From contig CAXBGS010000001.1 in the NCBI GenBank assembly GCA_963975425.1, positions 1,116,001 to 1,180,000 of the forward strand: 64,000 bases of DNA. Reading direction: 5' to 3'. This document shows, in pieces, positions 36,073 to 44,153 of this stretch. The notes below the pieces were generated by a model. The model saw only the letters and a program-made list of their open reading frames with translations, made no database searches and had not been told where the DNA came from. Source of the stretch: CAXBGS01 sp963975425 (GTDB lineage: Bacteria > Planctomycetota > Planctomycetia > Pirellulales > Pirellulaceae). Numbering within the stretch: the stretch's first letter is position 1; each line of letters begins with the position of its first letter. Made by a program: the position numbers and the translations under genes.

Positions 36073-37827
36073 TTAGCGACTGATCAACAAAATCGCCGTA
36101 TCGGCGTTCAGATTCGGATCGTCAGAGGGGGCAATCGTTTTGGCGGATGTTGAATCGATATAGACGGCTTGATGGATCGTGACGCCCTTGATTTGGCAGA
36201 GTTCCGTGACGTCGGCGATACTGGGAAAGCGGCGATTGGGCGTGTTGTACCAATCAAAATCGAAAGCACCGGGGGCACGTGGCGAGCGGCCGCGGGCGAC
36301 GTAGTCTTCTCGTAATGCTTTGTAAGCAAAATTGGGAAAGCTAATGATCACGCGTTTTCCGACCCGCAGCATTTCATCCAGGATTTCTTCCACATTGGAG
36401 ACGGCCTGCAGCGTGGCTGAAAAAACAACCACGTCGAACTGGTTGTCGATAAAAGCCGGCAAGCCCTCGTTCAGGTCATAGTCGATCACGTCGAGGCCAC
36501 GCGCCGCTGCGGCCAGAATTTTTTCCTGTGCGACTTCGCCGCCAACCAGTCGATGATGCCCCCTGGCGCGAAGCGCCGCCAGCAACCGCCCGCTGCCGCA
36601 GCCGAGATCAAGGACGGACGCCCCAGGAGGGATCAGTTGCAGGATTTGTTCTTCGGCAGATTTGATTTCAGGCTGGCTATCATCGACGTCACCCAGTCGC
36701 GCTTTGACCAAAGGGCCGTACTGAGAAATCTCTTGGTCCAACAAGAATGCATCGTGTCCGGCCGGTGAAGTGATTTCGGCATACGTGACCGATTTGTCAA
36801 GCGCGGATAGTGCATTGACGATGTCTCGCGACTGTTGGGGCGTGAATAGCCAATCGCTGCTGAAACTGACCAACAAGAACTGGCAATCCGATTCGTCAAA
36901 CGTTTCCATCAATGCCAGTCGATTGGACCCGAGATCAACCAGGTCCATTGCCATCGATAATGTGACGTAGCTATTCGCGTCAAAACGCGTTGTGAATTTT
37001 TGACCTTGGTGGGCGAGGTAGGATCCAACGCTGAATCGTTGTTCGAACGCCGAAGCGATTTGCCGGGGGTCGTGTCGATCGGGATCAAATTTTTCATCCA
37101 TCGCTTCACTGGACAAATACGTGATGTGTCCCAGCATTCGTGCGATCGCCAGTCCCGTGTCCGGCCGGTTCGGCTGGTCGTAATATTGGCCGCCGGCAAA
37201 GTGGGGGTCCGTTTGAATCGCATTCCTTGCGATCACGTCGAACCCCAGTGCCTGTGATGTCAGTCGCGGTGAAGTGGCGATAGCGACGCAGGTTTCGGTT
37301 GATTCTGGATAGCGAGACACCCAGGTCAACGCTTGGTGTCCGCCCAGCGAACCGCCCACGATCGCTCGCCATCGCTGAATTCCCAAATGTTGCGCAAGTC
37401 TTCGTTGGACGTCGACCATATCGCCGACGGTGATGCGAGGAAACTCGGCGCCGTAGGGCCGCGACCGGCCCGGTTGCATGCTGGATGGCCCCGTCGTGCC
37501 ACGGCATCCGCCCAGCACGTTTGGGCACACCACAAAGAACCGATCGGTGTCGATCCACTTGCCCGGACCGATCAACGATTCCCACCAACCCGGGTCGTCA
37601 TCGGAGTCGTGCCGAGCCGCGTGCGAGTCACCTGAAATTGCGTGACACACCAGCACCGCGTTCGATGCGTCTTCGTTGAGCCGGCCCCATGTTTCAAATG
37701 CGCATGTGACATCGGGCAGTTGACCGCCGAGTTCTAACGGAACGGGTTCCGCAAACGTGACGTACTGTGCATGTTTCAGCGGCGCGTCGGTGCGCCGGTC
37801 ATCGGTGCTAGAAAAGGAATGGGTCAT
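36073..37827 (-). CDS. metXW: Homoserine O-acetyltransferase fused to MetW-like methyltransferase
   Basis: A 584-residue fusion from the ATG at 37827; upstream codons add an unrelated Arg-rich stretch. Residues 15-375 are MetX, an alpha/beta hydrolase: nucleophile Ser160 in GGSLGGHQAL, Asp325 in SDWLF, His358 in PAGHDAF. It acetylates homoserine with acetyl-CoA. Residues about 392-584 match MetW: VLDLGCGSGRLLAAL, then FDVVVFSATLQAVSNVEEILDEMLRVGKRVIISFPNF and WYNTPNRRF, all MetW hallmarks. MetW is usually a separate gene beside metX and is thought to modulate MetX; its role is not settled. The fused form makes the partnership explicit. metY lies just upstream (37942-39255) in the same orientation, 114 bases away. 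Confidence 0.93.
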   Translation of the reverse strand: MTHSFSSTDDRRTDAPLKHAQYVTFAEPVPLELGGQLPDVTCAFETWGRLNEDASNAVLVCHAISGDSHAARHDSDDDPGWWESLIGPGKWIDTDRFFVVCPNVLGGCRGTTGPSSMQPGRSRPYGAEFPRITVGDMVDVQRRLAQHLGIQRWRAIVGGSLGGHQALTWVSRYPESTETCVAIATSPRLTSQALGFDVIARNAIQTDPHFAGGQYYDQPNRPDTGLAIARMLGHITYLSSEAMDEKFDPDRHDPRQIASAFEQRFSVGSYLAHQGQKFTTRFDANSYVTLSMAMDLVDLGSNRLALMETFDESDCQFLLVSFSSDWLFTPQQSRDIVNALSALDKSVTYAEITSPAGHDAFLLDQEISQYGPLVKARLGDVDDSQPEIKSAEEQILQLIPPGASVLDLGCGSGRLLAALRARGHHRLVGGEVAQEKILAAAARGLDVIDYDLNEGLPAFIDNQFDVVVFSATLQAVSNVEEILDEMLRVGKRVIISFPNFAYKALREDYVARGRSPRAPGAFDFDWYNTPNRRFPSIADVTELCQIKGVTIHQAVYIDSTSAKTIAPSDDPNLNADTAILLISR

Positions 37828-37941
37828 GACAAACGTGCGACACCGGTTAGGAAATCGATTCATGGGCAATCGATCCAACATGGTGCCGCATCTGCGGGGC
37901 ACCATGACACCGATTCAGGGATCACAACATCGGGTGCGCCA

Positions 37942-39255
37942 TTAGACGGTCGCGGCTGCCAATGCTTGTTTCAAGTCATCAATGATATCGTCGGCATCTT
38001 CAATGCCGACGGACACACGAATGTACTCGGGCACGACGCCGGCCTTTTGTTGTTCCTCAGCCGTCAATTGTTGATGGGTCGTGCTGGCGGGGTGAATCAC
38101 CAGCGTTTTCGCATCACCGATGTTGGCCAGGTGAGAACAAAGCTGGCACGCATTGATGAACTTTTTGCCGGCTTCCATACCGCCCTTGATGCCAAAGCCT
38201 AAGATTGCGCCTTGTCCGTCGGGCAGGTACTGCATCGCGCGGGCATGATCTTTGTGCGACGGCAATCCCGGATAGTTGACCCACTGAACGGCATCGTGGC
38301 TTTCAAGAAACTGAGCGACCGTGAGGGCGTTTTCACAGTGACGCGGCATACGCAGGTGCAACGTCTCTAGTCCTTGCAGCAACAGGAATGCGGCGAACGG
38401 ATTCATCGCCGCGCCGGTGTCTCGCAACCAGTGCGTGCGAACGTGAATCAAGTAAGAGATGTTACCCATGCCGCGCAGGTGTTCCTCAAAGACGGCCCCG
38501 TGGTACGACGGCGAGGGACCGCATAGTTCGGGCCACTTATCGGGATTGTCGGCCCATTTGAAATTGCCGCTGTCGACGATCGCACCGCCGATCGTGGTAC
38601 CGTGTCCGCCGATAAACTTCGTTGCGCTATACACCGCGATATCGATGCCATGCTCGAAGGGCCGCAACAGCATTGACGTCATCGTGGTGTTATCACACAG
38701 CACGGGTATCGCACCGTGAGGTGCCGAATGAGCCGCGTCGGCGATGGCTTTGAAATCCGGAACATCATTCTTTGGATTGCCGATGCTTTCCATATAGACC
38801 AGCCGAGTGTTCTCATCGACCAGACCGTGAATGCTGTCTGGTTCATCGGGATCAAAGAATCGAACTTCGATCCCCAGGTTCTTGAACGTCTGAGTGAATA
38901 GGGTCCATGTTCCTCCGTACAGCGACGTGCTGCTGATGATGTTTTGACCGCTGTGCGCGATCGACAGGATGGCGGCGGTGATGGCTGCCTGCCCGGATGC
39001 GAAACACAAACCGGTGACGCCACCGTCGAGTGCTGCTAAGCGTTTTTCTAATACATCAACGGTCGGATTCATCAACCGGCTGTAAATGTTGCCGAACTCG
39101 GCCAGTCCGAACAACGCGGCTGCATGATCGGTGTCATTGAACGTGTAGCTGGTCGTTGCATAGATCGGCACGGCGCGGCTGTTCGTTGCCGAATCGGGTT
39201 CTTGGCCGGCATGCAGTGCCATCGTGCCGCGGCGATGCGAGGGGGAATCAGACAT
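37942..39255 (-). CDS. metY: O-acetylhomoserine sulfhydrylase (Cys/Met metabolism PLP enzyme)
   Basis: A 437-residue PLP enzyme that makes homocysteine from O-acetylhomoserine and sulfide. Diagnostic parts are YATTSYTFNDTDHAAALFGL (substrate region), NIYSRLMNPT (phosphate-binding Tyr/Arg of the partner subunit), GLCFASGQAA and the PLP lysine in YSATKFIGGHGTTIGG. Length is right for MetY (about 430). Its product pathway pairs with metXW immediately downstream, giving homoserine to O-acetylhomoserine to homocysteine. A minus-strand leader of about 150 bases with a possible pseudoknot precedes the start (see 39320-39373). Confidence 0.95.
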   Translation of the reverse strand: MSDSPSHRRGTMALHAGQEPDSATNSRAVPIYATTSYTFNDTDHAAALFGLAEFGNIYSRLMNPTVDVLEKRLAALDGGVTGLCFASGQAAITAAILSIAHSGQNIISSTSLYGGTWTLFTQTFKNLGIEVRFFDPDEPDSIHGLVDENTRLVYMESIGNPKNDVPDFKAIADAAHSAPHGAIPVLCDNTTMTSMLLRPFEHGIDIAVYSATKFIGGHGTTIGGAIVDSGNFKWADNPDKWPELCGPSPSYHGAVFEEHLRGMGNISYLIHVRTHWLRDTGAAMNPFAAFLLLQGLETLHLRMPRHCENALTVAQFLESHDAVQWVNYPGLPSHKDHARAMQYLPDGQGAILGFGIKGGMEAGKKFINACQLCSHLANIGDAKTLVIHPASTTHQQLTAEEQQKAGVVPEYIRVSVGIEDADDIIDDLKQALAAATV

Positions 39256-39319
39256 GGCGGTTTACCTTGGATTACGTTGAGGGAGAAAGTCGATGTGGTG
39301 AATTTTCGGTGCTGTTTCG

Positions 39320-39373
39320 GCTGGTGCAATCGGGCAATCGAAAGGCCTCAGACCAGCTGGCTCTGCCGATTGC
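39320..39373 (-). promoter_or_regulatory. Possible structured leader of metY
   Basis: On the transcript side two inverted repeats interleave: GCAATCGG/CCGATTGC (39366-39373 with 39326-39333) and GCTGGT/ACCAGC (39352-39357 with 39320-39325). Their order makes an H-type pseudoknot possible, with the 3' arms directly adjacent. No consensus of SAM-I, SAM-II or SAH riboswitch is recognisable, so this is a structural guess only. Confidence 0.3.
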
Positions 39374-39401
39374 GGCCGGCGCTGGTGCCCGGGGGCAAAG
39401 C

Positions 39402-39448
39402 ATAAAAGAAAAAACGCCACTTTGCGATTCGTCGCAAAATGGCGTTTT
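39402..39448 (-). terminator. Intrinsic terminator of the Gfo/Idh/MocA gene
   Basis: A 17-bp hairpin with a single C-A mismatch: 39411-39427 pairs with 39432-39448, 4-base loop. Read on the minus strand it is followed by a T-rich tract (complement of 39402-39410). It lies 24 bases past the stop of the oxidoreductase gene that ends at 39472 and upstream of metY. Confidence 0.9.
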
Positions 39449-39471
39449 GGTAAGTCGACGGTCGGGCTTAA

Positions 39472-40881
39472 TCAGCCGACGGTGGCACCCATTTCGATTT
39501 CATAGCCTTCGCGGTAGGGCCGCGAGAGGAAGGAATTGGCTTCCTCGTCGCCCACGATTTGCTCGTTCTGGTCGTCCCACTTGAGGCTGCGGCCCAAACG
39601 CGCTGAAATGCCGGCCAAGTGACAGACGTTCAACATTTCCATGTGGGTGTGAACATCGGAGATCGGGTTGATGCGATCTTTTGTGCATCTGAGGAAGTTT
39701 GCCCAGTGGGCTTTCCGCTCGTTCTCTTCCATCGGCATGCCGCGGTAGACTTTCGATATCGCGTCTTCCGGCAACGGGTTGTCGGCCAAATCTTCGACGG
39801 GCTTACCGACCAATTTCTTGCGGTTGACAAAAATTCGGCCTTTGTCGCCGGTGATCAAGACGCCGTTATCGGTGTCGTCGCGAATGATCATCTCGGTACC
39901 GCCGGGGTACGCGACTTTGAAGTTAAAACTGGTCGCGGTGTTGTATCGATCGTTTTCGACCGGGAATCCGTTTTCAAACTTGACCGGGTGTGTTGAGTCG
40001 CCGCCGATCGAAATGGGCCCCGCCGTTTGACCGTTCAGCTTGAGCGCCCAGTTGCAAATGTCGACATGGTGGGCACCCCAGTCGGTTAACTTGCCGCCGC
40101 TGTATTCGTACCACCAGCGGAACTCGTAATGACCATTCGTGTTGCCACGGCCCTTGTTGTCACTGCTGGCCCGATAGCGATAGTCGACCTTCGGGACCGG
40201 GCCGAGCCAACGGTCCCAGTTCAATTCGTTGGGAACCTCTGCGACAGGGATAGGACCGCAAGAAGGCGCCGAACCGATCGCGGCTTGAACTTGTTTGATC
40301 TTACCGAGTCGTCCTTCCGCAACGATCGCTAACGCTTTAACGAACAGATGAAACGTGCTTCGCTGTTGAGTGCCGACTTGTACGATACGTCCGGTTTGTT
40401 TTTGAACGTCACGGATCAGCTTGCCCTCGTCGATCGTCAACGTCATCGGTTTTTCGCAGTAGACGTCTTTGCCAGCCAGCATCGCTTCGACGAGCGGCTT
40501 GGTGTGCCAGTGGTCCGGCGTCGCGATATGAATCAGGTCAATGTCGTCGCGGTCGAGGATGCGTCGATAGTCTTCGTATGTATCCGCTTTTCCGTCGGAC
40601 ATCGTTTGATTGGACTTTTCAGCACGCTTGGAATCGACGTCGGCGATGGCAACGACATCCAGCCATTGTTTTGCCGCTTTCATGTTCCCGTTTGCCATCC
40701 CGCCGGCTCCGATGACGCCGATCGACGGGCGATCATTCTTGCTGGTCGTTTCGTCGGCCAACGTCTTGCCAGATGAGAAGAAGTAGGGGACCGACGCAGC
40801 GGCGGCCGATGCGGCAGCCGTGGTTTTCAAAAACTCGCGGCGACCCTTAGCGGTTCGGCCGGATTGATTCAGGTTTTTCAC
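39472..40881 (-). CDS. Tat-exported Gfo/Idh/MocA-family oxidoreductase
   Basis: A 469-residue protein. A Tat signal (GRREFLKTTAAASAAAASVPYFF, residues 13-36) is followed by an NAD(P)-binding Rossmann fold beginning SIGVIGAGGMANGNM. The family motif is DVYCEKPMTLT (EKP). The C-terminal GFO_IDH_MocA domain carries WWYEYSGGKLTDWGAHHVDICNWAL, with the DxGxHxxD-like region usual in planctomycete sugar oxidoreductases. Sugar or polyol substrates are probable but unspecified; the Tat signal suggests it folds with its cofactor before export. Spaced 366 bases from the divergent gene at 41248. Confidence 0.9.
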   Translation of the reverse strand: MKNLNQSGRTAKGRREFLKTTAAASAAAASVPYFFSSGKTLADETTSKNDRPSIGVIGAGGMANGNMKAAKQWLDVVAIADVDSKRAEKSNQTMSDGKADTYEDYRRILDRDDIDLIHIATPDHWHTKPLVEAMLAGKDVYCEKPMTLTIDEGKLIRDVQKQTGRIVQVGTQQRSTFHLFVKALAIVAEGRLGKIKQVQAAIGSAPSCGPIPVAEVPNELNWDRWLGPVPKVDYRYRASSDNKGRGNTNGHYEFRWWYEYSGGKLTDWGAHHVDICNWALKLNGQTAGPISIGGDSTHPVKFENGFPVENDRYNTATSFNFKVAYPGGTEMIIRDDTDNGVLITGDKGRIFVNRKKLVGKPVEDLADNPLPEDAISKVYRGMPMEENERKAHWANFLRCTKDRINPISDVHTHMEMLNVCHLAGISARLGRSLKWDDQNEQIVGDEEANSFLSRPYREGYEIEMGATVG

Positions 40882-41247
40882 GGAAATCCTCGATCTGATT
40901 GTCTTAGGGGGGAGGGGTAGGTGTGGGCGGCGCCTTTAGTTTAACTGCTAGTGTTGCCCGCATTCGAGTTACAAAATGGACGATTTGATTCAGAAAACAC
41001 GGGAAATTTCTCATGTGTCCGAGCAATTTCACCGCGCCCCGTTTTGACTCGATTCGGGCCCTTTCTGTTCGGCGACTCAGCGAACCCGGCGACGGACGAA
41101 AAGGCTCGGACAAATCGAATTCCCAAATGCACCAAACGCACGACCAATCATCCGCAACGATCGGTCGAACTTGCGACCGTTCTCCTTTGTCGTGCAATTC
41201 CTATCATGGTATTTCCTGTCACGATTGAACGAATCGAAAGGACCAAA
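40882..41247. other. Divergent intergenic region
   Basis: About 366 bases between the oxidoreductase (minus) and the AIM24-family gene (plus). A G-rich tract (GGGGGGAGGGG, about 40907-40917) lies near the oxidoreductase start. An open plus-strand frame continues from 40951 into the AIM24 gene but its first 99 residues look non-coding and I start the gene at 41248. Promoters for both genes should lie here. Confidence 0.45.
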
Positions 41248-42318
41248 ATGAAATTCAGTTGTCCACAATGCGGCAAGCAATATCAAAACTCGCCCAAGAT
41301 CGCCGGGCGACGCGTCAGTTGTCAGGCGTGCGGTGGAACGTTCCAAGCGCCCGCGATGGTTTCGGAAAGCCCCGTCGCCGCGCAGGTGGTCCAGCGGCCA
41401 CCGGTCGGCACCGGCGGTTCGGGCAATTCAACCCTGGACGGCGACGACGAGTTCATGGCAGGCAATGTCGAAATTCAATCAGCACCGGTCACACTTAGCG
41501 GTGGTCAGTCCAATGACGGGCGATCACGTTTGGCCGACGAAATTGATTACGAGATCTTTGGCCATGAAGCCCAATACGTCGAAATCACACTGGACCCCGG
41601 CGAGCAAACGATCGCCGAAGCGGGCGCGCTGATGTATATGACTGACGGTGTGCAAATGGAAACCGTGTTCGGTGATCCGTCGCAACAAGACAAGGGGCTG
41701 CTCGGCAAAGCACTTTCGGCAGGCAAACGTGTGATGACCGGCGAGTCGCTGTTCATGACCACCTTTACCAATCATGGGCGCGGTCAAGCCAAAGTGGCAT
41801 TCGGTTCGCCTTATCCCGGTCGCATGATCCCGATGCACCTGGACCAGCTTGGCGGTGAACTGATTTGCCAAAAAGATGCGTTTCTGTGCGGGGCCCGTGG
41901 GATCGTGGTCGACATCGCGTTCCAAAAGAAAATCGGGGCGGGCCTGTTCGGCGGTGAAGGTTTCATCATGCAGCGGCTCAAGGGCGACGGAATCGCAGTC
42001 GTCCATGCCGGCGGCACGATGATGTATCAAGAGTTGGCGGTAGGCGAACGGTTGCGCGTGGATACCGGCTGCCTGATGGCGATGGGACCCAGTGTGAATT
42101 ACGACATCCAGTTCGTGGGCGGAATGAAGAACGCGTTTTTCGGCGGTGAAGGCTTGTTTCTTGCCACGCTGACCGGCCCCGGACCGGTGTGGCTGCAATC
42201 GCTGCCGTTTTCGCGACTTGCCGGACGCGTCGCCAGCGCGATGCCGGGCGTCGGGGGCAGCAGCAAGGGCGAGGGATCCTTGCTGGGCGGGTTCGGCGAC
42301 ATGCTGATGGGCGATTGA
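41248..42318 (+). CDS. AIM24 family protein with N-terminal zinc-ribbon
   Basis: A 356-residue protein. The N-terminus is a zinc ribbon with two CxxC pairs (CPQCGK near residue 5, CQACGG near 28). A Gly/Ser-rich linker leads to an AIM24 domain (TIGR00266 type): FEVTLDPGE-like VEITLDPGEQTIAEAGALMYM, then GRMIPMHLDQLGGELICQKDAFLCG and FGGEGFIMQRLKGDGIAVVHAGG. AIM24 proteins are double-psi-barrel-like and widespread but of unknown biochemical role. GAAAGGA before the ATG at 41248 fits a ribosome binding site. The last codon and stop fall at the start of a tandem repeat (42313 onward). Confidence 0.9.
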   Translation: MKFSCPQCGKQYQNSPKIAGRRVSCQACGGTFQAPAMVSESPVAAQVVQRPPVGTGGSGNSTLDGDDEFMAGNVEIQSAPVTLSGGQSNDGRSRLADEIDYEIFGHEAQYVEITLDPGEQTIAEAGALMYMTDGVQMETVFGDPSQQDKGLLGKALSAGKRVMTGESLFMTTFTNHGRGQAKVAFGSPYPGRMIPMHLDQLGGELICQKDAFLCGARGIVVDIAFQKKIGAGLFGGEGFIMQRLKGDGIAVVHAGGTMMYQELAVGERLRVDTGCLMAMGPSVNYDIQFVGGMKNAFFGGEGLFLATLTGPGPVWLQSLPFSRLAGRVASAMPGVGGSSKGEGSLLGGFGDMLMGD

Positions 42319-42394
42319 GCCATCGAGCCCTGTGAGCCGCTGAGCGATTGAGCCCTGTGAGCCGCTGAGCGATTGAGCCACTGAGCGATTGAGT
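42313..42394 (+). repeat. Tandem repeat anchored on the AIM24 stop codon
   Basis: Two exact 25-base units (42325-42349 and 42350-42374, GAGCCCTGTGAGCCGCTGAG plus CGATT) follow the stop and are continued by a partial unit. Each copy contains the same GATTGA as the gene's last Asp codon and TGA. The GATTGA stops fall at 42316, 42349, 42374 and 42390, which cover all three frames. Confidence 0.9.
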
Positions 42395-42684
42395 CTGTGA
42401 GCCGATCAGTAGTGATCAAATCGATCCCGGGGAGTGTTCGTTCACTCCTGGGTTGGCTCGGCGCTCGACTTGGGGGCTGCCAGCCGCTTAAGAAATTCGC
42501 CAGACCGCGATTCCGCATATTCGCTTCCGAGTTGGAACATGCTACCGTGTGGGTTTGACACCCACCGCAAGCCAGCTCGCCTGCCTAGGTTAAACGCTGC
42601 CGCTTGCCTGCCTAGGTTGAAATCGCAGTGACCATGCTGCTGGCGAGAAACTCGGGTGTGCGAACGAGAATTGAGGACACAGGC
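42319..42684. other. Intergenic region with repeats and a hairpin
   Basis: About 366 bases without a gene. It holds the stop-anchored tandem repeat (42313-42394), a hairpin GTGGGT-TTGAC-ACCCAC (42549-42565) and two copies of GCCTGCCTAGGTT (42579-42591 and 42605-42617). I see no coding sequence. Confidence 0.6.
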
Positions 42685-43122
42685 ATGGGAGACGAATCTC
42701 CAGAAACAACGAACACAGAATCTGACGATATCGTGTCGAATATCGTCGCGGCAATCGAAGCGACGGATTCGCAGAAACTACTGCAACTGATCGTGGATCA
42801 GCAATTCGTGCTCATCAGTGTTTCCACCGACGAAGAAACCGATAATGATGACGAAGCGATGGGCGCCATCACGGCGGAAGTCGACGACTATGAGGTCTTG
42901 GTCGCGTTTACCAGTGAACCACTGGCCGGTCAGTTCGTCGATGCGATGGGCGATATGTTTGACAACGAAGACCAAGTTCAAGGCTTTATTGTCGACGGCG
43001 AAGCGCTGCTGGATTATTTGCCCGACGATTACGGTCTGCTGTTAAATCCCGAGACCGAACACACCGCTTTGATCAAGCCAGATTTGGCCCAACAAGTGAT
43101 CACGGCATCGGACACCGAGTGA
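42685..43122 (+). CDS. Small acidic protein, weakly SseB-like
   Basis: A 145-residue, strongly acidic protein. The ATG at 42685 has GAGG at 42673-42676, so it is preferred over one at 42628. A strand-helix block YEVLVAFTSEPLAGQFVDAMGDMF and later VDGEALLDYLPDDYGLLLNPETEHT recall the SseB N-terminal domain, where a phrase like AFTSxxxL followed by GxxLLxxLP is common. SseB functions in enhancing serine sensitivity in E. coli and elsewhere accompanies secretion. The match is by eye and weak. Confidence 0.6.
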   Translation: MGDESPETTNTESDDIVSNIVAAIEATDSQKLLQLIVDQQFVLISVSTDEETDNDDEAMGAITAEVDDYEVLVAFTSEPLAGQFVDAMGDMFDNEDQVQGFIVDGEALLDYLPDDYGLLLNPETEHTALIKPDLAQQVITASDTE

Positions 43123-43178
43123 AGATAGTTTCACCCACGAGTGACAGCTCGTGATTCGTATCGTTTGCGACTCGCCGT

Positions 43179-43760
43179 TCAGCTGGTCGAGTCATCGCTA
43201 AGTTGATGATACAACTTTGCTCGCGCCAGTCGCCAGTCTCGTTCGACGGTCCCTTCGCTGACTTCCAATACCTCGGCGACTTCGGCAATCGAGAGACCTG
43301 AAAAGAATCTCAGTTCAACGACTTCGCGTTGCCGCGGTGATTCTTGTTCTAGCTTTTCTAAGGACGATTCCAGGTCGGCGAATTGGCATCCGCTGCTCGC
43401 TTCGAAATTCTCGAGCACGATATCAAGTGAACCACGTTGATAATCGCCGCCTCGTTTCGTGGCCGAACGTTTACGCGCATGGTCGACCAGAATCTGACGC
43501 ATCGCACGGTTGGCCATACCAAAGAAGTAGCGGCGATTGGTCGCGTTTTTCATTGCATCGCTGTCAAGCAACTTGACACAGGCTTCGTTGACCAAGGCGG
43601 TCGCTTGCAACGTATGATCGGGGCGTTCGCGTCGCATCAGCCCGCCAGCCATGTCTCGCAGTTCGCTTTGCAGTTCGATGAACAATCGTTCGCGGGCGGA
43701 TTCATCGCCGTCCTTGACCTGCTGTAACAGCATCGAGACTTCGTATTGCGGTTGGCTCAT
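43179..43760 (-). CDS. ECF-type RNA polymerase sigma factor (PF07638/TIGR02999 type)
   Basis: A 193-residue sigma factor. Region 2 is LFIELQSELRDMAGGLMRRERPDHTLQATALVNEACVKLLDS with the family's VNEAxxKLLD, and region 4 is ESPRQREVVELRFFSGLSIAEVAEVLEVSEGTVERDWRLARAKLY, a helix-turn-helix. This subgroup is amplified in planctomycetes and is often encoded near large Ser/Thr kinases. Here such a kinase is about 6 kb away (49426). It carries no anti-sigma gene next to it. Confidence 0.94.
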   Translation of the reverse strand: MSQPQYEVSMLLQQVKDGDESARERLFIELQSELRDMAGGLMRRERPDHTLQATALVNEACVKLLDSDAMKNATNRRYFFGMANRAMRQILVDHARKRSATKRGGDYQRGSLDIVLENFEASSGCQFADLESSLEKLEQESPRQREVVELRFFSGLSIAEVAEVLEVSEGTVERDWRLARAKLYHQLSDDSTS

Positions 43761-44153
43761 GCTTGTGGCCTTTGGATGACAATGCCTGCGGATGACAAGA
43801 TTGTTGGGAAGGACTTGAGACCGGCTTGCAGCCCACGGCTAACATTTGCGTGCACCACGGATCGTATGACTGATTAGTATCACCGAAAAACGGGGTGTCG
43901 CCAGCACGGATGCTGTTAGCCGTGGGTGTTTTCGCGTGTATCCGACGTTGTGTAACGGTCGCTCGGCTGGAAACGAGAATATCGCCGATCAGGCTGCTGC
44001 GGATCGAGGCCGCGGCGGTGATCAGAGGTGATGTCGTGCTGTGGGGAATATGCCATGCTGTGGGGATAAACTGACGGAAACCGGACAAAGCATGCGTCTC
44101 GATGGCGTTCTGCGGGCTTCAAACCGCTGATTTCACACCGAGGTGGGTGAAGC
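43761..44153. other. Intergenic region with an inverted repeat pair
   Basis: About 393 bases without a gene. It contains a perfect 13-base inverted repeat (CCCACGGCTAACA at 43832-43844, TGTTAGCCGTGGG at 43914-43926), 69 bases apart. The motif resembles dispersed GTGGGTTxxxACCCAC repeats, of which another lies at 42549. Confidence 0.6.
43832..43926. repeat. 13-bp inverted repeat
   Basis: Arms at 43832-43844 and 43914-43926 are perfect reverse complements. They are too far apart for a simple terminator. They could be two copies of a dispersed repeat in opposite orientation or a small mobile cassette edge. Confidence 0.75.

Noticed and set aside
39256..39400. SAM riboswitch upstream of metY
   Set aside because: I looked for SAM-I, SAM-II and SAH consensus motifs on the minus strand and did not find them; only a generic pseudoknot-like pairing remains, listed as a low-confidence feature.
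41524..42381. Antisense 285-residue frame under the AIM24 gene
   Set aside because: Same reasoning: AIM24 motifs on the plus strand are clear.
42319..42400. CRISPR-like array
   Set aside because: Units are directly adjacent with no unique spacers, and no cas genes are nearby; this is a tandem repeat.
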